Assembly (NCBI GenBank): GCA_032173965.1
Contig: CM063283.1
Span: 40,545,743 to 40,609,742 of the forward strand
Direction: 5' to 3'
DNA length: 64,000 nucleotides
From: Sitta carolinensis
Lineage: Eukaryota > Chordata > Aves > Passeriformes > Sittidae
Shown: positions 39,060 to 51,790 of the stretch, piece by piece
Layout of the letters: each line of letters opens with the position of its first letter
Position numbering within the stretch: position 1 is the stretch's first letter
Program-made: the position numbers and the translations under genes
The notes under the pieces: model-generated
Databases searched by the model: none
What the model was told of the DNA's origin: nothing
The model's input: only the letters and a program-made list of their open reading frames with translations

Positions 39060-39205
39060 AATGATCCATTCAAGAACATTTAAACCTTGGTTTCTGTGCT
39101 GGCATAATTAATTAATTATAGATTTGATGCTGAGTTTTATGATTTCTGCTGGGAAATGGACTGAGACTATCAATTAATTCCTCATTAATCATTCAAAGTT
39201 AATTG
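39060..39205. promoter_or_regulatory. Candidate regulatory patch with clustered TAATTA motifs
   Basis: CATAATTAATTAATTATAG, ATCAATTAATTCCTCATTAATC and AAAGTTAATTG lie within about 120 bases. Homeodomain-type cores this dense can mark enhancers but can also arise by chance in AT-rich DNA. Confidence 0.2.
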
Positions 39206-41589
39206 TTTTCAGTGGCTACCATGTGGACTGGACTTGAAAAAATATGTTTAAGGATAAAAAGGAGTCTACTCCTTAAGTACATACCAGAATCAGAATTCTT
39301 GCTCATTATTTTTATCAGATTTGGTTTTGTCACGCATAAAACCCCCAAGTTATATAATAGCAAAATTTTGAAACACAGAGATAAAGAGATTGAAGATTAA
39401 GATTAAGCTTATGAGAACACTTTTTTAAAACTCATTTTTTTAATCTTTACCAATACCTTCATTTTAAGCCCAGCAAGATTGATAGCTACTATGTAAGCAG
39501 ATGGTTAAGATTTTTTACACCATCACAGTCAAGAATACATTTAATAAATTACTAGGTCACTTTTTTTCCCAAAAAAATTGTTTCAATAAATTGTTCAGTC
39601 TATTTTTCAATCACATTAGTGGAATGTGCAAAAGAAGCTATGACAGCAAGATTTTCTTGTATTGGTATTCAGCAGTCCTGAAAAATACAGAAGTCAAATA
39701 GATCATGATACATTATAAAATAAAAATAAAAATAAGTTCTACTTGAAAAATTAAATCCTAATGTAATTGATTTTGAACAAATTGCTTGCAAACAGCATGA
39801 AAAGAATTATATTTGCCTAACAGGGTGACAGACATTTTGTTTTATTTATGTATTCATTTTATTGAATTAAATAAAATGAACATATAATTTAAGTAAGTAC
39901 TAGAAAGTAGTACAAAAACCTGTGAAGGAAAAGTCATCAAATACTGTGGCAATAGCAATTACATCCCTGAAAAGTTTGTACTTGAGGAGGGATGTAGAGC
40001 TCTTAAGCTCAAACATCATCAACATTGAGATGACCTTCTTTGTCTAACAGATATTCCACTTACAGTGGTATTTCCACACATACACTGCCCCAGGTTGCTA
40101 CAGAGAATTGAAGATAGTATTTGTATAAAGAAATGCAGTGCCACCATATGCCCAGCAGGCTTAAAGCTGTTGAAAATTTGGCCTGTAGTATTCATTAGAG
40201 TAAAGCCTGTTTTAGACCATCCTGAATAAAATGTAGCAGTAATAAAACAGCTCTGGTCTCAAGGTACAGAAGTGCAATTTTCTCTTTGTTGTGAGCTATA
40301 ATTGGTGAATATATTATTATTTGCAACTTGCAAAGAAGAGACATATTGCCTGCTATTGTCTTCACAAATATTTATAACTGTTTTGCATCCTTTGCTTTCA
40401 TGAAGGGTATGACTTTCAAGAGCCGTGAACTGGAAGGAAAAAAGTGTGATATTGTTCTTAGAAAACTGAATGTTCCCCTAGCTAGAGGACTGCAGCCAGG
40501 AATCTTTCCCAAGGAAAAAATTAGAGATGCATATTCATTTTTCTATGAGAGGATTTTCTATAAAATGTATCTCTTCTCTATAGGTGGCACAGAATGCAAT
40601 TAATTAATTCCTAGCCTTAAAATGAAGCAACATTTATCCAAGAGATTAATAAATGGCATGCAGCCTTGATACATTGCCAAAGCTTTCTTCAGTTTATTTT
40701 TGAATGATATACTGCTTTTTCATAAATATACATTAATCAGTAAAAAGCATTAAACAAATGTTGTACAAAAGAGTAAACAAATCTGCTTGCCAAATTGGTT
40801 ATGCTTGAGGCAAACATGAGTGTTGGATTTTTGGTTTGATTTTTGAAACAAAAGCAGGAATGGTACTCCTTCTGATTTCATTTTCATTTGAGCATTTTTA
40901 TGGCTGCTTTATGCAATAGGCCTTTACAAGTAATAATAAAATAAATGCTCTACCTCTGATAATTGCTTTCCTGATTTATGCAACATTGTTTAAGCAATGT
41001 TAAAATATGGTTTTTAAATGTATTTTCCTTCTGCACTTTCCTCTGAAAATTGATAAGTTTAGGTGCCTTTACTACATATTCTCTAGACCATTAGCAAAGG
41101 TATAGAGATTTGCTTTTGTCCAATACTCAACAGGGAACAGTTTTTTATGATTATGAAGCAATTCTAAATCACAGAAGAATCTAGAGGAAATCCCAGAGGA
41201 ACAGAGAAAAATATCTTACTCTTCAAAATGTTAAGTTAGGCACACATCTGTTCCATTCATTATAGTCATGAGATTAAGGTGGTCAGAGTAGAGCATTTAA
41301 AAAAAAATATAGCAATATTCATCTGCTGTATGTTCAGATATGCCCCCATGTTCATTTGCTACTAAGCTACAAATTTTAGAACCTATTCAACAGCAATAAA
41401 ATAAATATGATATGAAAATCAGTTGGTTAGAGTGATCTTTCTGCTGAAACATAAACAATCACAAACACATGCCAGCAGTCTTGTCACATTGCCTTCTTAG
41501 CCTTTTTTTCTGATGGAAAAAAGACACTGAAGTGAATGACAAGTAGATATGAAATTAAAAACTTCAGGGGTTTAATCCAAAGAAAATTA

Positions 41590-41770
41590 TAAATATATTA
41601 TTATTATATATTATATATTATATTATTATTTATTATTATTATTATTTATTAATTATTATTATTATTATATTATTATTTTTCATTAAATTATAATTATATT
41701 TATAAATTATTAATATATATTTATGTTATGTTATTGTATAATACTACTAATAATTATAATTTTATGTTCT
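41590..41770. repeat. TTA/TAT-rich low-complexity tract
   Basis: About 180 bases are almost purely A and T, with many TTATTA units on both strands. It is probably a decayed ATT microsatellite. Confidence 0.9.
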
Positions 41771-42107
41771 TTTTATCAGCTGAATAAACAAAAATAAGCT
41801 AGAGCTGAAAGAAAAGTTTATTGATTATAATGTTACTTTTTGATTACTTTCTGGAACATGAACTAACAGTTTAAAAAAAAAGAGGAAAACCAACCAATTT
41901 CATAAGTATGAAATTTCAGTGTGACACAGCATTAAATATTTTGTTTTTCTGTAAAAGATCTTATATTATGGATAAAATCTAGGATGCATAACAGGGCCTT
42001 GACATAAGCTGTACTAATCTTCAAAGTTCTTCAGCTGATAAAAAATAAGACTATTGGAAAAGTGTAATTGCAAAGTTCCACACTTTCAAATTCCTTGAAA
42101 TCTGTAA

Positions 42108-42564
42108 TGTTGTGGCATGATCATCCCTCCTTCCACCACCCCTGCCAAGCACTGTCTATCACTCCTGGAATTCCAGAAGGCTGTCAGTGATTGGCAGATT
42201 CCAAAGATGCTCTCTACCCCTGAAGAGACATTGGCCTTCCAGGTGTCCTTTGTGCCCTAAGACCTCCTCACCTATACCTGGTTGGTGGCTTCCTGTCCCC
42301 TCCCCCTCTCCCCTGGTTAAAAGGATGAGCAACCACGCGGTCGGGAGGTTCTGTTGGAGTTGTTATGAGATTCAGAGGCCCTGCCGGCTAGAATAAATGC
42401 CCTGGATTAAACCCTCCATCAGAACCAACTCCTGTACTTCACCATCGCCTTAAAGCTTCTCCTGCATGGGAAAACCTGGAGCGAGCCTCCACGGAGGAAG
42501 CTCATCCTGCTGCTCCCTGAGCCCCAGCTTGCCCGGACTTGTCTCTGCAGTCCCAGTGGTATCA
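42108..42564 (+). mobile_element. LTR, ERVK-like (relative of 19755-20326)
   Basis: The LTR starts TGTTGTGGCATG and probably ends GGTATCA. AATAAA at 42392-42397 gives plus orientation and a U5 of about 170 bases. The distance from the TATA-like GGTTAAAAGG (about 42310) to the end matches that in the 19755 LTR. The 6 bases on the left (CTGTAA) are not repeated after 42564 (CCAGCT), so the right end is uncertain. Sequence to about 42770 stays GC-rich and may be retroviral leader left behind. Confidence 0.65.
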
Positions 42565-43718
42565 CCAGCTAGCCAAAGGTGACTCTGGGGTGAAACGCCA
42601 CAGCAGCTGCTATTGGTTCAGCAGAGAGGTCCAGACAAGCTGGGGAACATCCCAACAGCAATATTGGACATTCCAGTGCTGTCTGATATTTATAAACATG
42701 GATATGTGGCCCGGACAAGGCTGTCTATTGTCTCAGGAAGTGAAAAGATGTTAAGTGTTTTATAGACCATCCCAGGGGAGAAACAGTGCTGACAGAAGGT
42801 TGCCATAGCTCCAGATCAGTCTCCTATGTGGGAGACTGCTCTGGTCTCCTCTTGGCAGGCATAAGCCATTATATAGCTAAATATGGCCTTGTAGATACAT
42901 CTTTCCTACTGCTTTTACTTGCTCATCTTCCTTGCCAGGGTGGTCTACTGTGGAACTGAGAGCCCAGCTCCCTGCAGAAAGAGTGGTGGGGAGAGAATCA
43001 GTCTCAGAGACAGCATGCATACAGCAGCAAAGGAGATGCAGAAAAAAAACAACCCACCCACCCAACCAACCCCTGATGAAAGAGAAAAGGTTTAAGACCC
43101 ATCACCATAGGGTTATTGGGTTATTAGTATCGATGCTAGGGCAGCATAATGGCAGTATAGCTATAGTGGGTTGCTGTTTCAGATGAGAGTAGGACAAGAC
43201 AAGGAGTTTCAGAGTTTCAGACAAGGATTCTGGATAACCTAATTGCAGTGTGAAATCACCATAGTGGAGTAAGTCAGCTAAACAGCTAAATCTTGTGGTA
43301 AAATTAATTTAAATGGATTTTATAAAGTTAGTACTGACAGAACCTAGAATACACGTTTTTCAGTCTTGGGAGTATGTGTTTTGAGAAGGTATATCTGTTT
43401 TGGTATCGAACGCCTGCTGTGTAGAGCTGTACATCTGAGTTAATTGTTCAGATGTTCCTCTGTAAATCTTCCCTCATCTTAGGTGAAGATAAGAGGAAAA
43501 AAAACCCAAACAATGGAAGAAAAATTATAACTCCACCAAGACTATTTTTATTGCAAGAAGAGTTATGTGTTTTAAAATACCAGGTCAAAACGAACACTAA
43601 TTCTTGGTTTCAAATTCTGTAAATTTTTATTTACTGTTCGATAAAATGTTTCCATTTGGCCAAGTGTTCCCTTTTCTTTATTTGTCTTCTGAGAAAAATG
43701 TCAGTGGAGAGCCTCTGC
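42565..43718. other. GC-richer sequence after an LTR, possibly retroviral internal remnant
   Basis: The first 200 bases or so keep the composition of the LTR and could be its leader region. I see no recognisable primer-binding site, gag or pol. From about 43200 the sequence returns to AT-rich background. Confidence 0.35.
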
Positions 43719-44293
43719 TGTCAGATTTTTAAAATATAAAAATAATAAATGTTTTTTGTTGTTTTGTTTCTAAGCTTGGCTTTGAGTTGATTTCTGTTTC
43801 TGCACAAGTTTCTGTTTTCCCTCAGCCCAGCATCTGAAGAAGAGGTCAAGATCATCTGTTCTCTTTTTGTTTCAAGGACTTGTTTATTCTTGTTATCTTA
43901 TATTTGTGGCTCTGTCCTGCTGAGGTCTTCCCTGCAGGTCAGGATTAGGCAGACTCCCAAAACTCCCTCCCTTTTGGGACAGTGCCATCTCTTATACTAA
44001 AAAATATATATGCTTTATTTACAACAATTTCCAATACCTATCAACCACTTCAGTGTACCTTTACTCTAAACCAATTAGAAAGTGCCACCACCACAGCAGA
44101 AGATGGAGAACAAGAGACAAAGAAGAAGCTCAGGGACACACCCTATTTCCTCCATCTTTGTCCCCTGAATTCATATTCTAAAAATCCCAAAATTCTATTT
44201 TTTCACCCAGTGACATGCTAATTATCATTCTACCTAAATTCTTGTAGCTTATAAATTTCTCAGGACAGTCAGAGGGATGTCTTGATTCCCACA
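43719..44293 (-). mobile_element. LTR, ERVK-like, inverted relative to the copy at 47383-48013
   Basis: Its plus strand starts TGTCAGATTTTT and ends ATTCCCACA and aligns end to end with the reverse complement of 47383-48013. An AATAAA signal on the minus strand (43883-43888) fixes the orientation as minus, with about 165 bases of U5. It shares with its partner the agaagatggagaacaagaga and ctaattatcattctacct segments. Flanks CTCTGC and TCCACA do not match, so its target duplication is lost or the flanks were rearranged. Confidence 0.8.
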
Positions 44294-45709
44294 TCCACAA
44301 GGAACACCAGACCTGTGTGTCCTTTAATGTCTATTAATCTGATGTTTGCCAGATGAAGAAGCAAATTTAGTTTTATTAACTAGCTTTGATTCTTTTAATC
44401 ATATAGCAAAATACTTTTTTTTGAGCCAAGAATAGTATCAGAGACTCAAAGACATTTTCCAAAATAGCAGTCATGTCTCATAATACGTAAGTATCAAAGT
44501 TCATTTAAAGAAGCAATACTGTAGATGAACACATTTGTTAAAGTATTTCAGCTAAAATACTGAAAGGCTATAATGATAGACTGCTTTTTAAAGCATTTCT
44601 TTCTGGATTCTCTTGTAGGACACACATGATGGAACTGTAATTCAAAAAGAACTCGCTTTGCATGTGTACAAGCTATAAATTCCTTAGTAGGCATGTTGAA
44701 TTTGTTTGACAATAAATTAAAAAGCTTTGAATAAATAGCATTTCATGCATTTACATAAAGGAGAATAATTTCTTCTCTTTAAATGTGCATAGGATTTCTG
44801 TACATATTTTTGCACTCTACAACATGAAGGTGAATATTTGTCCTTTTACATATCTCTTCTCACGAAAATCTGGGAACTATCTAAATTTTGTTTCTGGCAT
44901 TAATTTTGAAGTTTTTTTGTCTGATAGTTCTCATTAAATCTCTCTTAACCCATGGGAATAAATGAGCAGGAAAAAATGCTGTAATTTTAATAAGTTTTAT
45001 TGCACTGCAAACACTTGATTCTGTCTTTCATGCTATCATTAAGACCTAATTAAAAACTCGGAACTGTTTTACTTATCATTATATTTTAGTGAGCATTTAA
45101 AAGTAAATTGTCTAAGTGAATTAAAAAACCCAAACCCTCAAAAGTTAAATAGCTTCTTAATTCTCAAGATTCTGCTGTTCATAAATATGCCATACAGCTA
45201 ACCATATTGTTTACCACTGTTTGTTCAATGAGGAGAAATTATGGACATCACATAAAGCTCTAGTGTCTTTTACTCTTCTTACTGTTTAGAAATTAAAATG
45301 ACCATCTGCTTACTTACTAATATTTTCCTAGTCAACAGGAATATTTTAGTTGACAAAACAAAACAATAGAAAAGCAAACAAACATTTCCTCCCTATCCAA
45401 CAAAGCAAGGGTAGGTTGCATATAGATTTTTATGTTTTGGGAGATTTTGTACTCTCTGTAAATAAGTATTCCAATGTTCATTTGAATAACTTGAGAAGTC
45501 GCTTGTTTCTGAAGTTTGAACATTTAGAAAAGTGTTTTATATGAGATATAAAGCTGTCAAAATAATAATAACTGAAATGAAAATTTTGATCTTCCTTTAA
45601 ATTAAAATCAAATAAGTGAGACTATATTTATAATAGAAATAGTTGATCAAATTTTTCATGTTATGTACAGGAGTTTAAAAACATCACAAATGCATAAAAA
45701 TGCATTGTC
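44294..45709. other. AT-rich spacer, no gene
   Basis: No coding region or named repeat is visible between two LTR insertions. Confidence 0.6.
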
Positions 45710-45714
45710 TAGTC
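45710..45714. repeat. Target-site duplication TAGTC, left copy
   Basis: It is identical to 47095-47099. Confidence 0.9.
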
Positions 45715-47094
45715 TGTCCTAGTTTGACCAACCCAGGGAAGTGGGCTGGCTTGGTAGGAGATTGGCATTTTATTGGCCAATGGGAAAGCATTTTCTAGTT
45801 GTTATTCCCTTTGGAAGCAGCCCGGGCAGGTCTCTTTCCTCCCGGCTGTCAGAGCACACACCTCTGCCCTCTCTGCCCTGGGCTGAGTGGGGGGCAGGGG
45901 GAGGCCACGGGGGACCAGGCAGGGGCAGCTGATTGGGGAACATCTGCGGCACAGAGTCTGCTCTGCTGCTGGCCCCAGCTGAACCTGCCTTGGCTGCGGC
46001 TGGGGAGAGAGGGGGGAGGCACGATGAGACAGGATGGAACACCTGATGAGACCAAGGGGTGGAGGAGAATTTTGGAAATCTGTCCATCTTTCCCGTGGTT
46101 GCCTTCTGGGCCTGAACCCTCTGAGAGCCCCCACAGCACGGCTTTGAAACATGACACCATATACTACCGTGGCCAGATGCTGTTTCTAATTAACTTTTTC
46201 ACTGCATCAGTGCACAGATGGAACTTAGAAAGCCTCCATCCTTTCTCCAGTGAGAGAAATTAGAATGTAGATGTGTAAAGACCACATGAAGTATCAAAGT
46301 CAGTCAAGAAGGAGTGAAAGTCCAGGTGGAAGGAGTGTGGGAAGTTGGTTTTGAGCTGTAAAAGCTCTTGTAAGCTATGGTGGTTGATTATAACATATTG
46401 AAATGCTTCCTTTAAACCATAAAGAAGTATGGGGGAGATAAAAGAGTTCAAGTCGAAGATCTGAGTAAAGGAGTGAAATGTTGAAGGGATTGTTGATTTC
46501 ATGAGAAGTTGAACAGAGAGATGAAGTGATAAAGACTCTTTGCCCTCGAAGAAGAAGTGAATCTCTGTTCCTTGGAGGTGAAGGTGGTCCCAAAGGCAAA
46601 GAGAACCATTGTTTTGAACAATTATCTTTAAACTAAGACCCCACACATCGATGTGGCCCAGAGACACAACTGTGAACATGGGAGGAATTTCATGAATGCG
46701 AAAAGTCCTGGGCGGTTGCTGTTCATGAAGAATGGATTTACAAGAGAACTGTTTTCTTGTGGAGAAATTTACCATAGTAAACAAGAGGTGCTTCCCTCCC
46801 TAGATGAACTGAAAAAAACTGTTTTAGAAGTGGAAAACTGACTGAGATTTCAGAGTGTTGTTTCTTTACATTGTCGGCTGAGAGAAAAGAAAGGTAGGGA
46901 GAGAGGAAGAGTATTTTGAAAGTTCCATCCTCATTCTTGTTGTTTCTCTCTTTTTTTAATATTAGTTAATAAAGTCTTATTACTTTTAAGTTCAAGCCTG
47001 CTTTGGTCTTGATTGAAAACTCTGAAATTGGCAAAAAAAATCAAACCAAAACAGAATTAGTGTATCTGACCAGTTTCGAATTGAAACCATGACA
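45715..47094 (+). mobile_element. Complete solo LTR, ERVL-like, 1380 bp, perfect 5-bp target duplication
   Basis: The LTR runs from TGTCCTAGTTTG to AAACCATGACA and is bounded by TAGTC on both sides. AATAAA at 46968-46973 gives plus orientation and a U5 of about 125 bases. The GC-rich 5' third (45780-46160) contains a CCAAT word near 45777. The same family occurs inverted and complete at 53496-54914 and truncated at 9221-9888. A 174-codon antisense frame (46260-46784) and a shorter sense frame from 45780 have no retroviral motif. The antisense frame is broken by a frameshift in the 53-kb copy, so coding is unlikely. Confidence 0.93.
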
Positions 47095-47099
47095 TAGTC
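47095..47099. repeat. Target-site duplication TAGTC, right copy
   Basis: It is identical to 45710-45714. Confidence 0.9.
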
Positions 47100-47376
47100 A
47101 GAAAATGAAAACAAACCGTGCCCATGTATAACTAAAAGCAAAATTTAACAAGAACATATGTAAACATAGAAATTAGAAAATGGGCAGAACTCTAGGGACT
47201 GAGATTTATTAACCCTATCTATACCATCCTGGGAACTAGTCCATACTACAAGAAAAATACAAAATGTCATAAAATGACAATTATTTTTTGCTGTCATATA
47301 AATTACTGTAACTAAGGAATGTCATTTCTCATGCCTCCAATTCATTGCCATTACATTGATGCACTTCTGGGGAATG

Positions 47377-47382
47377 ATTAGA
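47377..47382. repeat. Target-site duplication ATTAGA, left copy
   Basis: It is identical to 48014-48019. Confidence 0.88.
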
Positions 47383-48013
47383 TGTGGGAACCAGGACATC
47401 CTTCTTACTTTCCTGGGAAGATTTATAATTCACAGGAATTTAGATAGAATGATAATTAGTATGCCACAGGGTGAAAAAGTAGAATTTTAGGATTTTAGAA
47501 TGTGAGATGAGGGGACAAAGATGGAGGAAATGGGGTGTGTCCCTGAGCTTCTTCTTTGTCTTCTTGTTCTCCATCTTCTGTGGTTGTGTGGCACATTTTG
47601 GTTGGTCTAGAACAAAAGTACACTGTACAATATAGTGGATAGATATTGGAGAATTGTTATAAATAAAGCATACGTAATTTTCAGTATAAAAGATAGTGCC
47701 CTCCCAAGGGCGAGAATAAAAGGGAGAACTCCACAACCTAGCCTGGAGAGAGTGCAGCCTGGCCTGCAGAGAAGACCATGGCAGGACAGGAAACAAATGT
47801 AAGATAACCAAAGAATAAACAAATTCCTGAACACAAGAAAACAGATGACTCAACCTCTTCTTCAGACGCTGGGCTGGGGGTAAACAGAAAGCCTTCACAG
47901 AGAGAGAGGCAGAGACAGGTTAAGTCAGGTGGAAGCCAAACATAGAAACTGAGAAGCCCCAAGAAAACACAACAGAGAGAAAACATATATATTTATATTT
48001 AAAAAACCGGACA
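47383..48013 (+). mobile_element. Solo LTR, ERVK-like, perfect 6-bp target duplication
   Basis: The LTR runs from TGTGGGAACC to AACCGGACA between ATTAGA hexamers. A TATAAAA box at 47685-47691 is followed by AATAAA at 47814-47819 and about 195 bases of U5, a textbook LTR layout on the plus strand. Minus-strand frames of up to 152 codons (47440-47898) cross it but have no known domain. It is the better preserved of the pair with 43719-44293. Confidence 0.9.
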
Positions 48014-48019
48014 ATTAGA
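48014..48019. repeat. Target-site duplication ATTAGA, right copy
   Basis: It is identical to 47377-47382. Confidence 0.88.
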
Positions 48020-51000
48020 CTTTTGAAAAATGTCTAAACATGAAATAGAAATAATAGTTAAGACAGCACAAAATAATGAGGAACGAAAGTAATGAGTCAA
48101 TTTTTATTTTGTATGCAGCGTTTCTACTCAGCAGAACACTATTAGCTTTTGCCCATTTTTGGACAATGTTGATATTTCTCAGACATTTCTCACTCTTTTC
48201 TAAGCATTACTTTTCTATTTCACTCTCTTAAAAAGGAAAGTCTGTGTCTAATCATGCTGCAATTGTTTATAATTTTTCCTCAGACATGCTGGTACTGAGA
48301 AATTTGGACAGACACAGAGATTTCCTCAATTTTCACTGTGCCTAGACTAACTGAAAGGCATCCCATTTCCATTGTTGATTTCTTGTATAGAAAACAAGAC
48401 TATCCTAGAGCCTAGCATATGGACCTCATGCTGTAGAATTTATCAACTACAACTTATCAAATAAGATTCTTTTAAATAGTCAGAAGTTCAGGAATGGTCA
48501 TATAGAACAGCCGCCTTCTAGTCACATAGTTGTTAGGTAGGATAGGTTTTGTACATGGCTTAAGATGCTGAAAACCATCTTAAAGGGATCACATAGAACT
48601 ATCCGGAAGCTGGATTACATGAGTTTACTAGGAAAACATTGCAAGGAAGTGTAATTTGATCCAGATGAAGTTGTCATTGCAATAAAACTCCTGTCATCAT
48701 TCAGACAGCAATTTATTACCTTTTCCAGAGTTTTGGAAGGTATATTATATTTCCTTTTAAAAAATTATTTATTTTTTTTTAAAGTAACCATCTCTTCATC
48801 AATATCTCTGCAACAGAAGTGATAGCTGCGGGTTAGCCAGCATCTGTAAGATTTGTGTCCTTGTGTATTTTTGTATATGTCCTCTTCCTTTTTCTCTTAT
48901 CACTTGTTTCAGTGAAAAGCTCCTTCACCAGAGACAATTGCAGAAGGAACAGATGCTCCTTCCACCAACCTTTGCAAAAAACTTTTGGATGATGGGATAG
49001 AATCTCACCAGCAATAGCATTTTTCTCAATAAGTACATTTAAATTACATTTATTTAGATGAACTTGCAATTTTATTAATTTAATTGAATTTGTTCACTGA
49101 AATTATCTGCATCAATGAAAAAATTAACACATTTGCACTAGTTAAGCCTTTGCTTTCATCAATATGGCAAAATGTTAACAAGATTTCTCCTGAATTTTAG
49201 AGCTTTTCTTCTCTTACACATTTCTGTAGTTTAGTTATGAATCCATCTTGCTTATCTTTGAAGAAAATACCACACAGTGATTATCTGTGTTGTGAAAGTG
49301 CTTTTTTCAAATATTTTGTCCCCCATATTTTATATCACTTTTTTGCTTCATCTCCTCTGAAAACTGAGTTATGAAGCATAATTTTCATTACTTTAGGGTG
49401 AAAATTCCAGAACAATTGCATAGGCAACAAAACTATATTCCACAATGTCCCTTACTTACTTCTTGAACTTCAACATCAATTACATATATTAGTGTCTAGC
49501 AACATTAAAATAAAAAATATTTTGATTAGGACTCCCAGTCCTATCCAAGGTAGCATTAGTCATTCTAATAGTATAGAATAGCAACCACTGTGATAACTGT
49601 GTATATCTTTCATTTTCCTCCTTCCCTTACTTCTCTCCCTTCTTTCAGCCAACTTTTGTGAGATTGACTTATCCCAATATAAGTTTCTAAGTCAGAAGAG
49701 TTTATCACTTTAAACTGCTTTCTCCTTTTTCAGACATTAGAAATAAACAGGCAGTTTCTTTAACTGATTAATCTCAGTGCAAAATAAAAAACTGTGGTGA
49801 AACACCTCTAGAAGGTACTTATTTCTCTCTAATAAATACAGAAGAATATCAAAATTTTCATCTCAAACTATGGACAATATAGTTTAAACATGATTTAAGG
49901 CTGTTGGGTACCTGCTATCAGCATCAGCATAGTGGACTCAGTGTAGATAGATAAAAAAAAAAAATTCCCATGTGTGAAGTACAGCCAAGTCTACACCTAC
50001 AGAATATACACAACTGAAAATAAGAAATAAACTAACTAAACATGAATAATGTAAATGATCTCAGATTTTAACTTACACAAGTGTGTTTACTAGGGGCACC
50101 TCTTGTATAAAATTGTTGTGCAAAAAATACTATAATTAATTATCAAATTACAGTTCTTTTGTGCTGATATTACCTACATATGATTCAGTATTTTTTATTT
50201 ATTATGAGACTGATGGTTTATGTCAGAGTTCTTTTAGCTTTTTGAATTCCAGAGTAAAATTGTGTATGTCAAGTTATCGTAGTGACTGATAATTAACATG
50301 ATGCAGAAGTTCACAAGATCTTTAAAAAGGAAAAATATTCATAAAGGCTTCCTTTCCTAAAGAAAGCTTTGACCAAACCCACCAAAAAATACAAGTCAGT
50401 ACAAAAATTATTTATAATATGTATTTTTAAATGAAAAACTGTAATTTTTATGGTTTCTCCATTTTGCTTCAAATCTGCCAAAAGGAATTTCTTTCTAAGT
50501 GTAATTGAGTAGGAAATGTGTTTTAGTATTTCAAGAGAGTTGCTTGATCTGGCTCTGTAAGCAAAAAATCTATTTATTTTCCTAAAAAAAGGAAAAAAAA
50601 AAAAAAAAGATAGAAAAAACAGATTAACTGTAAATGTGTTAGTGTGGATTTAAGTTCATGTCCAAGAACCTAAAGATCTGCTCTAAACATTACAGAAATC
50701 ACAATCAATTTTGTTCTTTTTAATTTTGTAATCTGTCTCTGTTTTCAAGATACTGTTTTGCTGCTGTTTGCATATAATGATTCTCATAAACTGCCATCAC
50801 TGGTTCCATTGCAAAACAAGCAAACAAGTATTCTTTTTAGTAGCTGTATATAACATTCTTCATACTTCCTTGCCATTTCTTTCCCTTTTGGCTTGCAAGG
50901 AAGAGGAAATGAAACCAGTAATTTCTTCAGGTTTGTACTCCAGTTACTCCCACTGGTTTGTAAGCAGTGAAGAATGTGCAAAACCCATAATGGTATATCA

Positions 51001-51489
51001 GGGAAATGCCTTTGTTAAGATCTACTTTTAAGAACTAATTATGTAAGCTATTATAGAAATGTAGCTCATGTTGCAAATAATAGTAATGAGAAGCAGAATT
51101 TATAACACAACCTAATTTATCTAACTCGACTTTTGAAAAATGCAAACTTAGTAGATTTGCAAGTTTCATGGTCATTTTTACTTGCTGATTATCACTCTGT
51201 CAACTTATCATTTTTAAATGTTGTCCACACAGATCTGTCAGTTTTGGAAGACATAATGTCATCTCTTGTTTTGACATCTACTATAATATCATTAAAACCA
51301 GCATTATTTAAGGAAAAATACTGCCAGTTAGAAGTATAGATTTGGCCTATTACAAAGCAATTTTGTAACTACATGAGAAGTTTTATGTGATGGGATACAA
51401 TTTAAATCAGAATTTGATTTTCCAAATGTCTAATCTTCACCAAAAAAATTTTGCTTGCTAACAAATCCTATTAAGTAGCTAGGACAAGA

Positions 51490-51790
51490 AAAGTTAATAG
51501 TAAATTGTTTGTCAAAATTTTAATCCTATTGGTTCCCTTTGTCCAGTGGCTGACTTAGGCTTGATTAATTAACCATAATACAAAGATGAACAATAAAAAC
51601 CCAAATCTCATGGGTTTTACGAAAGATAAGCTGTAATTAGCCAGGATGGAAGTATTCATAAACACTTATCTCTCTTAAACATTTTTTGTCAGGATGCTTG
51701 TCTTTTCAGTTCAGAGGGGAAACATCTTTCAGTGTTAGTTAACTGACATTAACCTTCTCATGTGGCATGCAATCTATTTCATCTTCCTTA
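51490..51790. promoter_or_regulatory. Candidate conserved noncoding element
   Basis: It holds CCTATTGG, CCTTTGTCC and AACAATAAA Sox-type words, CTTGATTAATTAACC and GCTGTAATTAGCC homeodomain-type words and a TTAGTTAACTGACATTAACC segment, in sequence of good complexity with no repeat explanation. The call rests on texture only. Confidence 0.28.

Larger units (their letters stand above)
36765..42107. other. AT-rich sequence with several simple repeats, no gene
   Basis: No coding region is visible. It holds an AAACA tract (36791-36872), a TA run (38540-38572), a homeobox-motif-rich patch (39060-39205) and an AT-only patch (41590-41770). The 91-codon frame at 40328-40603 has no recognisable motif. 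Confidence 0.55.

Noticed and set aside
40328..40603. 91-codon plus frame with charged, protein-like composition
   Set aside because: I recognise no family, it has no consensus start context or splice structure, and its length is not exceptional for 64 kb. A cross-bird protein search could reopen it.
43719..48013. A single provirus bounded by the two related LTRs
   Set aside because: The LTRs are in opposite orientation, and the interval holds a third LTR with its own TSD but no gag, pol or env, so this is not one provirus.
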